Shown here in pieces: positions 1-8,901 of a stretch of 64,000 nt of DNA. The DNA is from Spirochaetota bacterium (GTDB taxonomy: Bacteria > Spirochaetota > UBA4802 > UBA5550). The stretch's first letter is position 1. The number at the start of each line of letters is the position of its first letter. The translations under genes were made by a program, and so were the position numbers. Below the pieces are notes generated by a model. That model was not told where the DNA came from and ran no database searches. It saw only the letters and a program-made list of their open reading frames with translations. The stretch lies in assembly GCA_025457915.1 (NCBI GenBank), contig JALOTL010000001.1, positions 186,001 to 250,000 of the forward strand, read 5' to 3'.

Positions 1-444
1 GCGAGATACAATAGAATTATTATAATGACCGACGCGGACGTTGACGGCTCCCATATCCGCACCCTTCTTCTTACGTTTTTTTTCAGGTATATGCCGGAAC
101 TGATAAGAAACGGATACCTGTACATCGCCCAGCCGCCCCTGTATAATATAAAATCCGGGAAGGAATCCGTTTATGCATTCACTGATGATGATAGGGACAA
201 GCTGCTGAAAAAGATGGATTCATCGAAAATAACAATTCAGAGGTACAAAGGCCTTGGAGAAATGAATCCCGAGCAGCTCTGGGATACTACCATGGACCCG
301 GCAAAAAGGACCGTACTGCAGGTAAGAATGGACGACGAGGTTGAAGCCGAGAAGGTTTTTTCAATGCTCATGGGGGATGCGGTAGAACCGAGGAGAAAGT
401 TCATCGAGGAAAACGCGAAGAATGTGCGGAACCTTGATTTGTAA
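1..444 (+). CDS. gyrB: DNA gyrase subunit B, C-terminal part (cut by window edge)
   Basis: The frame is open from base 1 and ends at TAA 442-444, so only the last ~147 residues of GyrB are present. GyrB supplies the ATPase and TOPRIM metal-binding parts of gyrase, which introduces negative supercoils into DNA. The fragment contains the TOPRIM acidic motif [20 protein letters not shown], whose DxD aspartates bind the catalytic magnesium. It also has the conserved [20 protein letters not shown] segment and the typical end [17 protein letters not shown]. The upstream ATPase and transducer domains lie outside the window. gyrA follows after 57 bp on the same strand, the usual gyrBA order. Identification is very secure; the true start is not visible. 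Confidence 0.97.
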   Translation, partial: ARYNRIIIMTDADVDGSHIRTLLLTFFFRYMPELIRNGYLYIAQPPLYNIKSGKESVYAFTDDDRDKLLKKMDSSKITIQRYKGLGEMNPEQLWDTTMDPAKRTVLQVRMDDEVEAEKVFSMLMGDAVEPRRKFIEENAKNVRNLDL

Positions 445-501
445 TTCAGACTTTATTTATAAATATAACTTATTTTCATTGTAGATAAACGGGGTGGTGA
501 A

Positions 502-2964
502 GTGACGTCAAAGAAGGATCAGGGAAGAAACGAAATAAACGAAAATGTACTCGATGCCGAGATAGAAGACCAGATGCGGAGGTCCTACCTTGATTACGCG
601 ATGAGCGTAATCGTAGGCAGGGCGCTGCCGGATGTAAGGGACGGTTTAAAACCGGTCCACAGGCGCATCCTTCATGCAATGAACGAGAGGGCCTGGAGAA
701 GCGACAGGCCGTACGTTAAGTCTGCAAAAATAGTCGGGGAAGTTATAGGTAACTATCATCCGCATGGCGACGTTGCGGTATATGATACCATGGTCAGAAT
801 GGCCCAGGACTTTTCAATGAGGATGCCGATTATCGACGGGCAGGGAAACTTCGGATCGATAGACGGCGACCCTCCGGCGGCCTATAGATACACCGAGGCC
901 AAGCTCGACAAGCTGGCCGAAGAGCTACTCAAGGATATTGACAAGGAAACCGTTGATTTTAATCCGAATTTTGACGAGACGAGAAGGGAGCCGCAGGTGC
1001 TTCCGTCCGCCTTTCCGAATCTTCTGGTAAACGGATCTGACGGCATCGCTGTCGGCATGGCAACCAAGATACCGCCCCATAATCTCAACGAAGTGATCGA
1101 TGCGACTGTCGCGATGATAGACAATTCAAATATCACCGTAAAGCAGCTGATAAAATTCGTGAAAGGACCGGATTTCCCCACGGGGGCCATGATAATGGGC
1201 TCGGAGGGGATATCTAAAGCGTATTCCACTGGAAGGGGAAGCGTCATTGTAAGGGGTAAACTTGATGTCGAGGAAGACAAGAAGGGCAGGGAAAGAATAA
1301 TAATAACTGAAATTCCATACCAGGTGAACAAGGCCTCGCTGATCACAAGGATAGCCGATCTGGTCAATAACAAGGAAATCGAGGGAATATCCGAAATCAG
1401 GGATGAATCAGATAAATCAGGAATGAGGATTGTGATAGGCTTGAGAAAAGACGCCGTTACAAATGTTATAATCAACCAGCTTTACAAGCATTCCGCACTG
1501 CAGACTTCGTTCGGCGTCATACTCCTGGCTCTTGTTGACAATGTGCCGAAGATCCTGGACCTGAAAGGAATAATATCAAACTATATTCTTCATAGAAAAA
1601 ATGTAGTAACGAGAAGGACCCAGTTCGATCTTAAAAAGGCGCAGGAGAGGGCCCATATCCTCCAGGGATTGAAGATAGCCCTGGACAACATAGACGAGGT
1701 CATAAAAATCATAAGATCGTCCCAGACTGTTGATGAGGCAGAAAAACGCCTGATATCGAGGTTCAAGTTCAGCGTGTTACAGGCCAGGGCCATTCTTGAA
1801 ATGAGACTGCAAAGACTGACGAGTCTCGAAGTGAAAAAGATCGTGGAAGAGCTCAAGGCCCTGCTTAAACTCATCGAGGACCTCAAGGCCATTTTGAAAA
1901 GCGAAGCAAGGATTTACGGCATCATAAAGGACGAGCTGCTTGAAATAAAACAGAAATACGGTGATCCCAGGAGAACTGAAATCGTGGCAGGTGGAGAAAC
2001 ATCCACGGATTTTGACGTCGAAGACCTCATAGCCGAAGAGGACATGGTCATATCCATAACAAACGACGGATTCATCAGAAGACTCCCGGTCGATACCTTC
2101 AAGAAGCAAAGAAGGGGCGGGAAGGGAGTCATCGGCATGAGTTCAAAACGGGAGGATTTCATCAAGATGATGATAATATCCTCCACTCATGATACCCTTT
2201 TCCTGTTTTCCAACAAGGGTAAAATATTCGCGATTAAGGCCTATGAAATACCGATGGCGTCCAAAACCAGCAGGGGCAAATCATTGAAGGGAATGATCAA
2301 CCTTTCATCCGAGGAACTCATCACCGCGATCTGTTCAATCAACGATTTCGAGAAAGAGGCCTATCTATGCATGGTAACGTTGCACGGCATCCTGAAAAAA
2401 GCAGATCTGAATGTTTTTGGAAACGCAAAAAAAGGAGGGATAATCGCCCTTAACCTTAAAAAAGATGATGAACTCGTTGATGTTAAGGTCATCGAGAAGA
2501 ATGACGACATAGTAATCGCAACAAGGGACGGACTTCTATTGAGAACCAACCTCTCTAAAATGAGATCAATGGGAAGGTCAGCTGCGGGCATCATAGGCAT
2601 GCGCATCGGAAAGAACGATATTGTGATAGGAATGGATATAGTTAAAAAGAATACCAGTCTCTTCGTAATAACCGAAAAGGGCTTCGGGAAAAGGATAGCC
2701 TACCAGAATTTCAGCGGCAAGGGACGCGGCGGCAAGGGAATGACCTATCTCAAGGTCATGGATAAAAACGGGAATGCCATCGGCGTCAGGTCCGTCGGAC
2801 TGGATGACGAGATAATAATATCTGCAAAAAGCGGCATGACCATCAGGCTTCTCTCGAAGGACGTTTCCCAGCAGGGCAGGGCCACGGTCGGGGTAAAACT
2901 GCTGGATGTGTCTGAACACGACATCGTTACGGATTTCGCTGTAATAATCGGCGATGAAGATTAG
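502..2964 (+). CDS. gyrA: DNA gyrase subunit A
   Basis: This 820-residue protein is the breakage-reunion subunit of gyrase. The catalytic tyrosine is Y130 in AAYRYTEAKL. The quinolone-resistance region follows YHPHGD at 85-90, and the residue equivalent to E. coli S83 is valine 91. The GyrA box QRRGGKG lies at about 536-542 in the C-terminal beta-pinwheel, which marks a DNA-wrapping gyrase rather than topoisomerase IV. The start is GTG 502, preceded by a purine-rich GGGGTGGTGA; there is no nearby ATG. Length is normal for the family. The gene lies 57 bp after gyrB and overlaps the next gene by 11 bp. The identification is secure; only the exact start is slightly uncertain. Confidence 0.97.
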   Translation: MTSKKDQGRNEINENVLDAEIEDQMRRSYLDYAMSVIVGRALPDVRDGLKPVHRRILHAMNERAWRSDRPYVKSAKIVGEVIGNYHPHGDVAVYDTMVRMAQDFSMRMPIIDGQGNFGSIDGDPPAAYRYTEAKLDKLAEELLKDIDKETVDFNPNFDETRREPQVLPSAFPNLLVNGSDGIAVGMATKIPPHNLNEVIDATVAMIDNSNITVKQLIKFVKGPDFPTGAMIMGSEGISKAYSTGRGSVIVRGKLDVEEDKKGRERIIITEIPYQVNKASLITRIADLVNNKEIEGISEIRDESDKSGMRIVIGLRKDAVTNVIINQLYKHSALQTSFGVILLALVDNVPKILDLKGIISNYILHRKNVVTRRTQFDLKKAQERAHILQGLKIALDNIDEVIKIIRSSQTVDEAEKRLISRFKFSVLQARAILEMRLQRLTSLEVKKIVEELKALLKLIEDLKAILKSEARIYGIIKDELLEIKQKYGDPRRTEIVAGGETSTDFDVEDLIAEEDMVISITNDGFIRRLPVDTFKKQRRGGKGVIGMSSKREDFIKMMIISSTHDTLFLFSNKGKIFAIKAYEIPMASKTSRGKSLKGMINLSSEELITAICSINDFEKEAYLCMVTLHGILKKADLNVFGNAKKGGIIALNLKKDDELVDVKVIEKNDDIVIATRDGLLLRTNLSKMRSMGRSAAGIIGMRIGKNDIVIGMDIVKKNTSLFVITEKGFGKRIAYQNFSGKGRGGKGMTYLKVMDKNGNAIGVRSVGLDDEIIISAKSGMTIRLLSKDVSQQGRATVGVKLLDVSEHDIVTDFAVIIGDED

Positions 2965-5092
2965 AATTCATGGTTTTATTTTAGCATCCCTGGCCGCCGC
3001 GGTAATTTTATCGGGGTGCGCCGGGGATCATGATACCGCTGAAAAGAAAAGCTTCAATTCGATCAACCTCGCAAATCTCACCTGGCATGTAAAAACCGGA
3101 TTTGAAGAATGCGATAATGAGGGATTTAAAAAAAATGTCCCCGGTGTTATAAAGATTGATAAATTTCCGATTCTGCCATCGTTTCTTTTTAAGGATTATA
3201 AAGATGAAACGCAGCATTTTTCCGCGATGGCGCAATTTGAAATCAATTCGGATCCGCAGAAATTAATTGAACCGGCGGGCATTTATCTTTCCGGTATCGG
3301 TGAAAACTGGGAAATATATATTAACGGTCATATTATTAAGCGTGAACTAAATATTTCTGAAAACGGCAGGATCTACGTAAACAGAACCGTCAGAGGCCTT
3401 CTCGAGCCGATCAATGCGGATTATCTACAGGAAGGAAAGAATATAATTGTCGTCCATTTCATAGGAGAAAGACCGCTTCCGAAATTACTGTCCAATAATT
3501 TTACCGGCTTTTTTCATAGATACAACTACAGTATAGATCTGATGAGAAGCCTTAAATGGAAAAACATCGATATCTTTAAATTTCACGTAAACGGTCTACT
3601 TGTTTTCATAGGCATATTTTATATCGTATTTTATCTCAAACGCAGGAGCGAGCTTTATAACCTTTTTTTCGGGCTTTTTTCTCTCCTGGCCGCGCTTTTT
3701 TTCTTTACCCGAACTGATTATATATTCGATCTTTTCAGGAATTCCAATATCACGTACATGATTGAATATATCTGTATAATCAATATGATGCCGTTACTGG
3801 TCCTTCTCCTGCATTATTATTTTGAGCCTGAAACAAGAATTTCAATAAGATCCGTCATAACGCTATCGGCAAGCATGCTTCTTACAATATTTATTCTGGC
3901 GGCGCCATATAAATACCACATGGTCATATTAAGGACCTGGCATATCCTGGCTGTCTTCATGATCATGATTGTTTCCATAGAGCTGGTGAAGGAGATAAGG
4001 CTGAAAAGAAGGGACTCCATAGGATTCACGCTTGCGATCGGTATCCTCATAATAACCGCCTTCTGGGATATCGCGGGTTCCATTGTAGCCGGAATAAGCC
4101 TGAGGTTGTTCAATATCGGTTTTTTGATATCTTCCTACATGCTTGCTTTTTTTATGCTCAACCGGTTCTTAAGGATGCAGAAGGAAACAGAAGAACTCAA
4201 CGTTACTCTAGAAAAGCAGAGGGATGCTTTTTACAGGTTTGTTCCGGTCAATTTTCTGGATCTTCTTGGAAGAAAATCCCTGATGGATATATCCCTCGGA
4301 GATTCCACCCAGCTCGACATGAGCGTGCTTTTTTCAGACATAAGGTCCTTCACGGCACTGTCGGAAAAAATGCAGCCGAGCGAAAATTTTAATTTCATTA
4401 ACGGGTTCCTGAATTTCATGGAACCGGCGATCAAGAAATACGGCGGTTTCGTGGATAAGTACATTGGTGACGCCATAATGGCCCTTTTCACCCAGGGGGA
4501 AAAGGGCCTGCCTTCATCGAACGGGGCGGTGGATGCCGCGATAGAAATGAGAAGGGAGCTGGAGAAATTCAACAGCACAAGGCCGCAGCCTGTTGAAATC
4601 GGAATCGGCATAAACAGCGGACCATTGATGCTCGGAACCGTGGGGAGCGAAAACCGGCTGGATACGACCGTAATAGGAAACACGGTGAATCTGTCATCGC
4701 GTCTTGAAAGCCTTACGGCTTATTATAAGCTCGGTATACTGATATCAGGCTGGACAAAGCAAAGCCTTGAAGATCCCGACAGGTATCTTATCAGGGAGGT
4801 GGATTCGGTCGTTGTAAAGGGAAAATCCGAACCTGTCGTAATTTACGAGGTATTCAATTCGGACCGGGAAGAGATGAGGGATTTCAAGGAGAAAACGAGG
4901 TCCGAGCTTCTCATGGCGATAGTCAACTATAAGAACAGGAATTTCAGGGAGGCCTTGAAAATATTGAAAAATCTTTACAGGATAAACCAGAACGACAGGC
5001 TGATAGGAATATATATTAACAGATGCAGGAAATTTATAAAAGAATCCCCGCCTGAAGACTGGAACGGCGTGGTGATTTTATCAGGGAAATAA
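2954..5092 (+). CDS. membrane class III adenylate cyclase with jelly-roll sensor and multi-TM region
   Basis: The 712-residue protein probably makes cyclic AMP in response to an extracytoplasmic cue. It begins with a signal sequence and lipobox ending ILSGC (C22). An extracytoplasmic, jelly-roll-like part follows (about 30-190, including GIYLSGIGENWEIYINGH), then about seven hydrophobic segments (about 205-400), resembling 7TMR-DISM receptors. The cyclase catalytic domain covers about 440-620. Visible residues include the metal aspartates in FSDIRSFT and DKYIGDAIMALF and the LDTTVIGNTVNLSSRLE segment, where threonine sits at the base-specifying position, as in bacterial class IIIb cyclases. 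A short TPR-like tail ends the protein. The ATG overlaps the end of gyrA by 11 bp, so the two are probably co-transcribed. Adenylate rather than guanylate cyclase is the likelier reading. Confidence 0.85.
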   Translation: MKIRIHGFILASLAAAVILSGCAGDHDTAEKKSFNSINLANLTWHVKTGFEECDNEGFKKNVPGVIKIDKFPILPSFLFKDYKDETQHFSAMAQFEINSDPQKLIEPAGIYLSGIGENWEIYINGHIIKRELNISENGRIYVNRTVRGLLEPINADYLQEGKNIIVVHFIGERPLPKLLSNNFTGFFHRYNYSIDLMRSLKWKNIDIFKFHVNGLLVFIGIFYIVFYLKRRSELYNLFFGLFSLLAALFFFTRTDYIFDLFRNSNITYMIEYICIINMMPLLVLLLHYYFEPETRISIRSVITLSASMLLTIFILAAPYKYHMVILRTWHILAVFMIMIVSIELVKEIRLKRRDSIGFTLAIGILIITAFWDIAGSIVAGISLRLFNIGFLISSYMLAFFMLNRFLRMQKETEELNVTLEKQRDAFYRFVPVNFLDLLGRKSLMDISLGDSTQLDMSVLFSDIRSFTALSEKMQPSENFNFINGFLNFMEPAIKKYGGFVDKYIGDAIMALFTQGEKGLPSSNGAVDAAIEMRRELEKFNSTRPQPVEIGIGINSGPLMLGTVGSENRLDTTVIGNTVNLSSRLESLTAYYKLGILISGWTKQSLEDPDRYLIREVDSVVVKGKSEPVVIYEVFNSDREEMRDFKEKTRSELLMAIVNYKNRNFREALKILKNLYRINQNDRLIGIYINRCRKFIKESPPEDWNGVVILSGK

Positions 5093-5093
5093 A

Positions 5094-7052
5094 TTATTTT
5101 CCCAGAGCCTTTTCGACGATTTTATAATCCCCCTTGGCGTTCCAGAACGTGAATCCGCTGCATCCGCTTTCAGATGCGCCCCTGACCTGGTTCTGTATGT
5201 AGCCGGGGCCCCATGTGGGCGACATCATGTTGAATGCCTGCAGATAGGGCCTGATGAATGCGCTATTGTCAATCATCTTGACCGACCTGAATCCTCCGTC
5301 CAGGACAATCCTGTAGGGATGTATCTCCCTGCCGAGCGATCTGTAGAATCTGCCCCCGAAATGGGAAGGATAAACCATCGGGCAGATCGCGTCGACTATC
5401 CTTGAAATTTCATCCATGTCCTGTCCGATCCAATTTCCGAAGTGATACCATGAATTGAATCCGTAGATGTCGACTGATACGGGAATTTTCAGAGTCCGCT
5501 TGGCTTTTCTTAAAAAAGCGCAGATGACCTCGGATTTGTATGTGTCCCTGTCGCTTCTGGAAGGAAAGGAGCAAAGATGTATGGGCCCGTCTGACGGAAA
5601 ACGGATGTAATCGAATTGTATCTCATCGAACCCGTAGCCTTCAAGCTCCTTCGCTATTTCGATATTGTATTTATGCACAAAATCAGAATGCGGATCGACC
5701 CAGAATTCTTGCTTTGTGCCCCTCCATGGTTCGCCGGACTGGCCGCTTTTTATCGCGTATTTATAATTGTAACCCCTGAAAAGCTTCTCATCTTTGAAAA
5801 CGACTATCCTGGCGATAGCGTATATTTTATTTTGTTTGAGCCTTTTCAGAATTTCCGAGATCTTCACTGGTTTAACCGCAGATCCTATATCTAAGGCTGT
5901 CTGGATTTTCGTAGGGTAATAAATATTTCCGAAATCATCTTTCATGTCGATTACTATGGAGTTAAGTCCGCATTTTTTTATAGTGAATATATGATTTTCC
6001 AGGTCCCTTCTGATTGAAGGGATGCTGGAATACAAAGCACGTCTGCCGCCGGAAGAATTAATTTTATTGTTTTTACGGAATCCGTTAATGGTAATGAAAA
6101 GTGGCGGGATCTTGCCGGTTTTATCGATTATAAGGGCGCCGGTGGGACTGCTGCTTTCCGGAAGGCTTTTAAGGAACTGATCAAAATTTAAAGGCGACCA
6201 TTTATCTGATTCGCTGTTTTTTTTAAAAACCTGGTCATCCAGGGTGATATATATCGAGCCGTTAAAAAACTTTACATCATTCAGCGACGCGAATCTTTCC
6301 GGGAGTTTGGATGTGATTACATTGTTCCAGCTCGAGCCCCCGTTTTCCGATACGAAAAGACCGCCGCCGAATCCTGCGCCGGAATATATTATATTTTTAT
6401 TCTTCCCGGAAAAGTTCAGGCAGGTTATTTCTTCAGTAAAATACAGCCCGTCTGAATAAGGCTCTCTGGGGAGACCATTGCTTTTTTTTATAAGTGTCCC
6501 GGAGTTGACGGAATAAATTCCATTGAAAGAGGTGCCTACCAGTATTTCGTTCCCGGAAACGGCAAGTGATGTTATATAGTCCCTGGCCTTCAATCCCTGT
6601 GCCGCCACCCTTTCCCATGATTCGCCGCCGTTTTTTGACCTGTACAGGGTGTGCTTCGTGGCAACAACGATATTTTTCGAATCATTTTGATCTGCAGCAA
6701 AAGCGGATATTTTTCTGTATTGCTCAGATCCCGGCGCCGTGCTTCTGGCCCTGAAATCTCCGGAGCTGATATTTTTCCAAGTGCCGTCCTGAAGGAGCTT
6801 GAAGATCCCGGAACCCCATGTCGCAAGATAGAGGTCCGGACTGGAATTTTTTGAAGACCAGGGACCGGTATAAATCCTTAGAGGAAATATGTTATCCGGT
6901 AGACCGGAGTTGAAGCCGCTCCAGATCCAGCCTTTTCCTGAAACTAGAACGCCTTTCCTTTCCGTCATGAGAAGCACCTGGAAATCGGAAGGAAACGCCG
7001 TGGCGGCAGATAAAATGAATAATAGCACTGAGGCGGGTAACACCTTTTTCAT
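5094..7052 (-). CDS. secreted beta-propeller plus DUF4015-type glycoside hydrolase
   Basis: This 652-residue protein has a signal peptide (about 1-22, ending SAATAFPSD). The N-terminal half (about 25-320) has Asp-box/BNR-like repeats, for example SKNGGESWERV and SENGGSSWNNV, which form propeller blades in sialidase- and photosystem-assembly-like folds. The C-terminal half (about 335-650) matches the putative glycoside hydrolase family DUF4015, with CGLNSIVIDMKDDFGNIYYP, FDEIQFDYIRFPSDG and PMVYPSHFGGRF; these acidic residues sit where a TIM-barrel active site is expected. The substrate is unknown; envelope or extracellular polysaccharide is a guess. Its ATG overlaps the stop of the XPB helicase gene in an ATGA, so translation is probably coupled. 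The reading frame ends 1 bp from the convergent cyclase gene. Confidence 0.8.
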   Translation of the reverse strand: MKKVLPASVLLFILSAATAFPSDFQVLLMTERKGVLVSGKGWIWSGFNSGLPDNIFPLRIYTGPWSSKNSSPDLYLATWGSGIFKLLQDGTWKNISSGDFRARSTAPGSEQYRKISAFAADQNDSKNIVVATKHTLYRSKNGGESWERVAAQGLKARDYITSLAVSGNEILVGTSFNGIYSVNSGTLIKKSNGLPREPYSDGLYFTEEITCLNFSGKNKNIIYSGAGFGGGLFVSENGGSSWNNVITSKLPERFASLNDVKFFNGSIYITLDDQVFKKNSESDKWSPLNFDQFLKSLPESSSPTGALIIDKTGKIPPLFITINGFRKNNKINSSGGRRALYSSIPSIRRDLENHIFTIKKCGLNSIVIDMKDDFGNIYYPTKIQTALDIGSAVKPVKISEILKRLKQNKIYAIARIVVFKDEKLFRGYNYKYAIKSGQSGEPWRGTKQEFWVDPHSDFVHKYNIEIAKELEGYGFDEIQFDYIRFPSDGPIHLCSFPSRSDRDTYKSEVICAFLRKAKRTLKIPVSVDIYGFNSWYHFGNWIGQDMDEISRIVDAICPMVYPSHFGGRFYRSLGREIHPYRIVLDGGFRSVKMIDNSAFIRPYLQAFNMMSPTWGPGYIQNQVRGASESGCSGFTFWNAKGDYKIVEKALGK

Positions 7053-8731
7053 AAACCGAATCTTTCCTTAAACATCACCTCGTTGAGTATTATGTATGAA
7101 TATCCCTGCTCGGTAAGAAAAAGCTGTCTGTTGTGTGCGAATTTTTCCTCTACGGTATTCGACGTAATTATCGTGTAAAAGTATGCTCGGTTTTCGCCCT
7201 TTTTCGGTCTGAGTATGCGTCCCAGCCTCTGGGCCTCTTCCTGCCTGGATCCGAAAGTTCCTGAAATCTGGATGGCGACATTGGCGTCCGGCAGGTCTAT
7301 GGAAAAATTGGCGACCTTGGAAACAACCAGGATCTTGATTTTTTCCTCCCTGAAATTTTTATACATTTCCTCCCTTTCAGATATCGGGGTGCTGCCCGTA
7401 ATCAAGGGAAGCTTGAACATCTTTGAGAGATCCTCGAGCTGGGAAATGTACTGCCCGATTATCAGAATATTTGAATCGGAATGGTGCTCCATTATCTTTT
7501 TTACGAAGTCTATTTTTTTCCAGTTTTCCGAAGCGATCCTGAACTTTTCCCTGTCTTTGGCGAGGGAATATTTGAGCCGTATTTCATCCGGTATTTCGGT
7601 TCTAATCTCCGTGCAAAGCGCTTCTGCTATCCAGTTGGATTTTTCAAGGATCTTCCACGGCATGTCGAATTTTTTCGGTCCTATCAGGCTGAAAACGTCC
7701 GTCTCCATCCCGTCCTCCCTGATAAGGGTGGCGGTCAGGCCCAGTCTTCTTTTGGACTGGATTTCGGAGGTCATTCTGAAAACTGGGGCGGGAAGCAGGT
7801 GAACTTCATCATAGATAATAAGGCCCCAATTTTTAGTATTAAAGATTTCAAAATGCTGGAATGGACCGTTTTTGTTTTTTCTATAGGTCAGGATGTTGTA
7901 AGTGGCGATGGTTATTGGCATGATTTCTTTTTTTTCACCGGAGAATTCACCTATCTGCTCCGTCGTAAGATATGTTTTATCCAGGAGCTCCTCTTTCCAC
8001 TGACGAAGGGCAATCGTGTTTGTAACGAGTATGAGCGTTTCAGTACTGAGCAGGCTCATGATCCCTATGCCTACGATTGTCTTTCCGGCGCCGCAGGGCA
8101 GGACGATTATCCCGCTTCCGCCTTCAGGGCCGCCGCCTTTATAAAACGAATTTATTGAACTGTTTTGATAGTCCCTGATCGAAAAATCCCTTTCGTGTGC
8201 CGTTTTGAGACGCATTTCAATTTTGCACGGATCGCCGTCCTCGTAACCCGCGAGATCCTGTACCGGGAAGCCTATCTTTATCAGCGCCTGCTTGATATGG
8301 CCCCTGTAGTTCTTTTTTATTCTTATCAGGTGATCGTTAATCCTCTGGTCGACAAACTGGTCTACTTTTTTATTATTCGCTATTTCATTTAAAAGGATCG
8401 CGTCTTCCGATGTCAGAAGAAGTTCTCCATCCTTCATAATGAGCTTCAGAAGGCCGTACCTCTGCATCTGCTCTTTAACAGTAGTCAGAACGATTTCGGG
8501 GATGTCATACCTGGAGAAGTTTTTCAGTTTTTCTAAAATTGTCTTATAGTTCATTCCCGATGCGGCCGCATTCCATAGTGAAAGGGGGGTGATCCTGTAT
8601 GTATGGATGTGCTCCGGGCTTTTTTCAAGTTCGGAGAATGGTGAAATGGAATCTCTGGCGTTTTCGAAGTCAGAATTATTAACTTCAAGAAGAATGGTGT
8701 TGTCGCTTTGGATGATTACCGGTTTGGACAT
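7049..8731 (-). CDS. XPB/Rad25-type superfamily 2 DNA helicase
   Basis: A 560-residue ATP-dependent 3'-5' DNA helicase related to archaeal and eukaryotic XPB (ERCC3), a family also found in some bacteria. The N-terminal ~180 residues correspond to the XPB-specific helicase-C-like/damage-recognition part. The motor contains Walker A PCGAGKT (212-218), the DEVH box (308-311), the RED-like motif LTATLIREDG (332-341) and motif VI QRLGRILRP. The start ATG is at 8731. The last codons overlap the ATG of the downstream propeller protein by 4 bp. It is divergent from mnmG across a 170-bp region. A role in DNA repair or transcription-coupled unwinding is inferred from the family. Its usual archaeal nuclease partner Bax1 is not seen. 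Confidence 0.9.
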   Translation of the reverse strand: MSKPVIIQSDNTILLEVNNSDFENARDSISPFSELEKSPEHIHTYRITPLSLWNAAASGMNYKTILEKLKNFSRYDIPEIVLTTVKEQMQRYGLLKLIMKDGELLLTSEDAILLNEIANNKKVDQFVDQRINDHLIRIKKNYRGHIKQALIKIGFPVQDLAGYEDGDPCKIEMRLKTAHERDFSIRDYQNSSINSFYKGGGPEGGSGIIVLPCGAGKTIVGIGIMSLLSTETLILVTNTIALRQWKEELLDKTYLTTEQIGEFSGEKKEIMPITIATYNILTYRKNKNGPFQHFEIFNTKNWGLIIYDEVHLLPAPVFRMTSEIQSKRRLGLTATLIREDGMETDVFSLIGPKKFDMPWKILEKSNWIAEALCTEIRTEIPDEIRLKYSLAKDREKFRIASENWKKIDFVKKIMEHHSDSNILIIGQYISQLEDLSKMFKLPLITGSTPISEREEMYKNFREEKIKILVVSKVANFSIDLPDANVAIQISGTFGSRQEEAQRLGRILRPKKGENRAYFYTIITSNTVEEKFAHNRQLFLTEQGYSYIILNEVMFKERFGL

Positions 8732-8840
8732 TCATGCTCCTTCAGGCTTAAATACAAGTCAGCCTTTATTAATTATTTGACTTGAATTGTCAATTAATAA
8801 ATGGGGTAATGAGAGGACATAAATAATAATTGTGATGCGC

Positions 8841-8846
8841 TATAAT
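8841..8846 (+). promoter_or_regulatory. candidate -10 element upstream of mnmG
   Basis: A perfect TATAAT lies 55 bp upstream of the mnmG ATG in the divergent xpb-mnmG spacer. No good -35 hexamer is seen 16-18 bp upstream (CATAAA at 8818-8823), so the call is weak. A small GCGG-GTGAAA-CCGC hairpin could form between it and the gene. Confidence 0.3.
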
Positions 8847-8889
8847 AGTGTGTAAAAAATCTGTGATACTGCGGGTGAAACCGCCAATA

Positions 8890-8895
8890 TATAAT
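8890..8895 (+). promoter_or_regulatory. mnmG: candidate -10 element giving a leaderless mnmG mRNA
   Basis: A second perfect TATAAT ends only 6 bp before the mnmG ATG at 8902, and there is no Shine-Dalgarno sequence in the AAATAA between them. If used, transcription would start at or next to the start codon. The -35 position (TACTGC) is poor, and AT-rich DNA makes chance matches likely. Confidence 0.3.
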
Positions 8896-8901
8896 AAATA
8901 A

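Noticed and set aside
882..1475. 197-codon minus-strand open frame inside gyrA
   Set aside because: It lies wholly within the conserved gyrA coding region and shows no family features.
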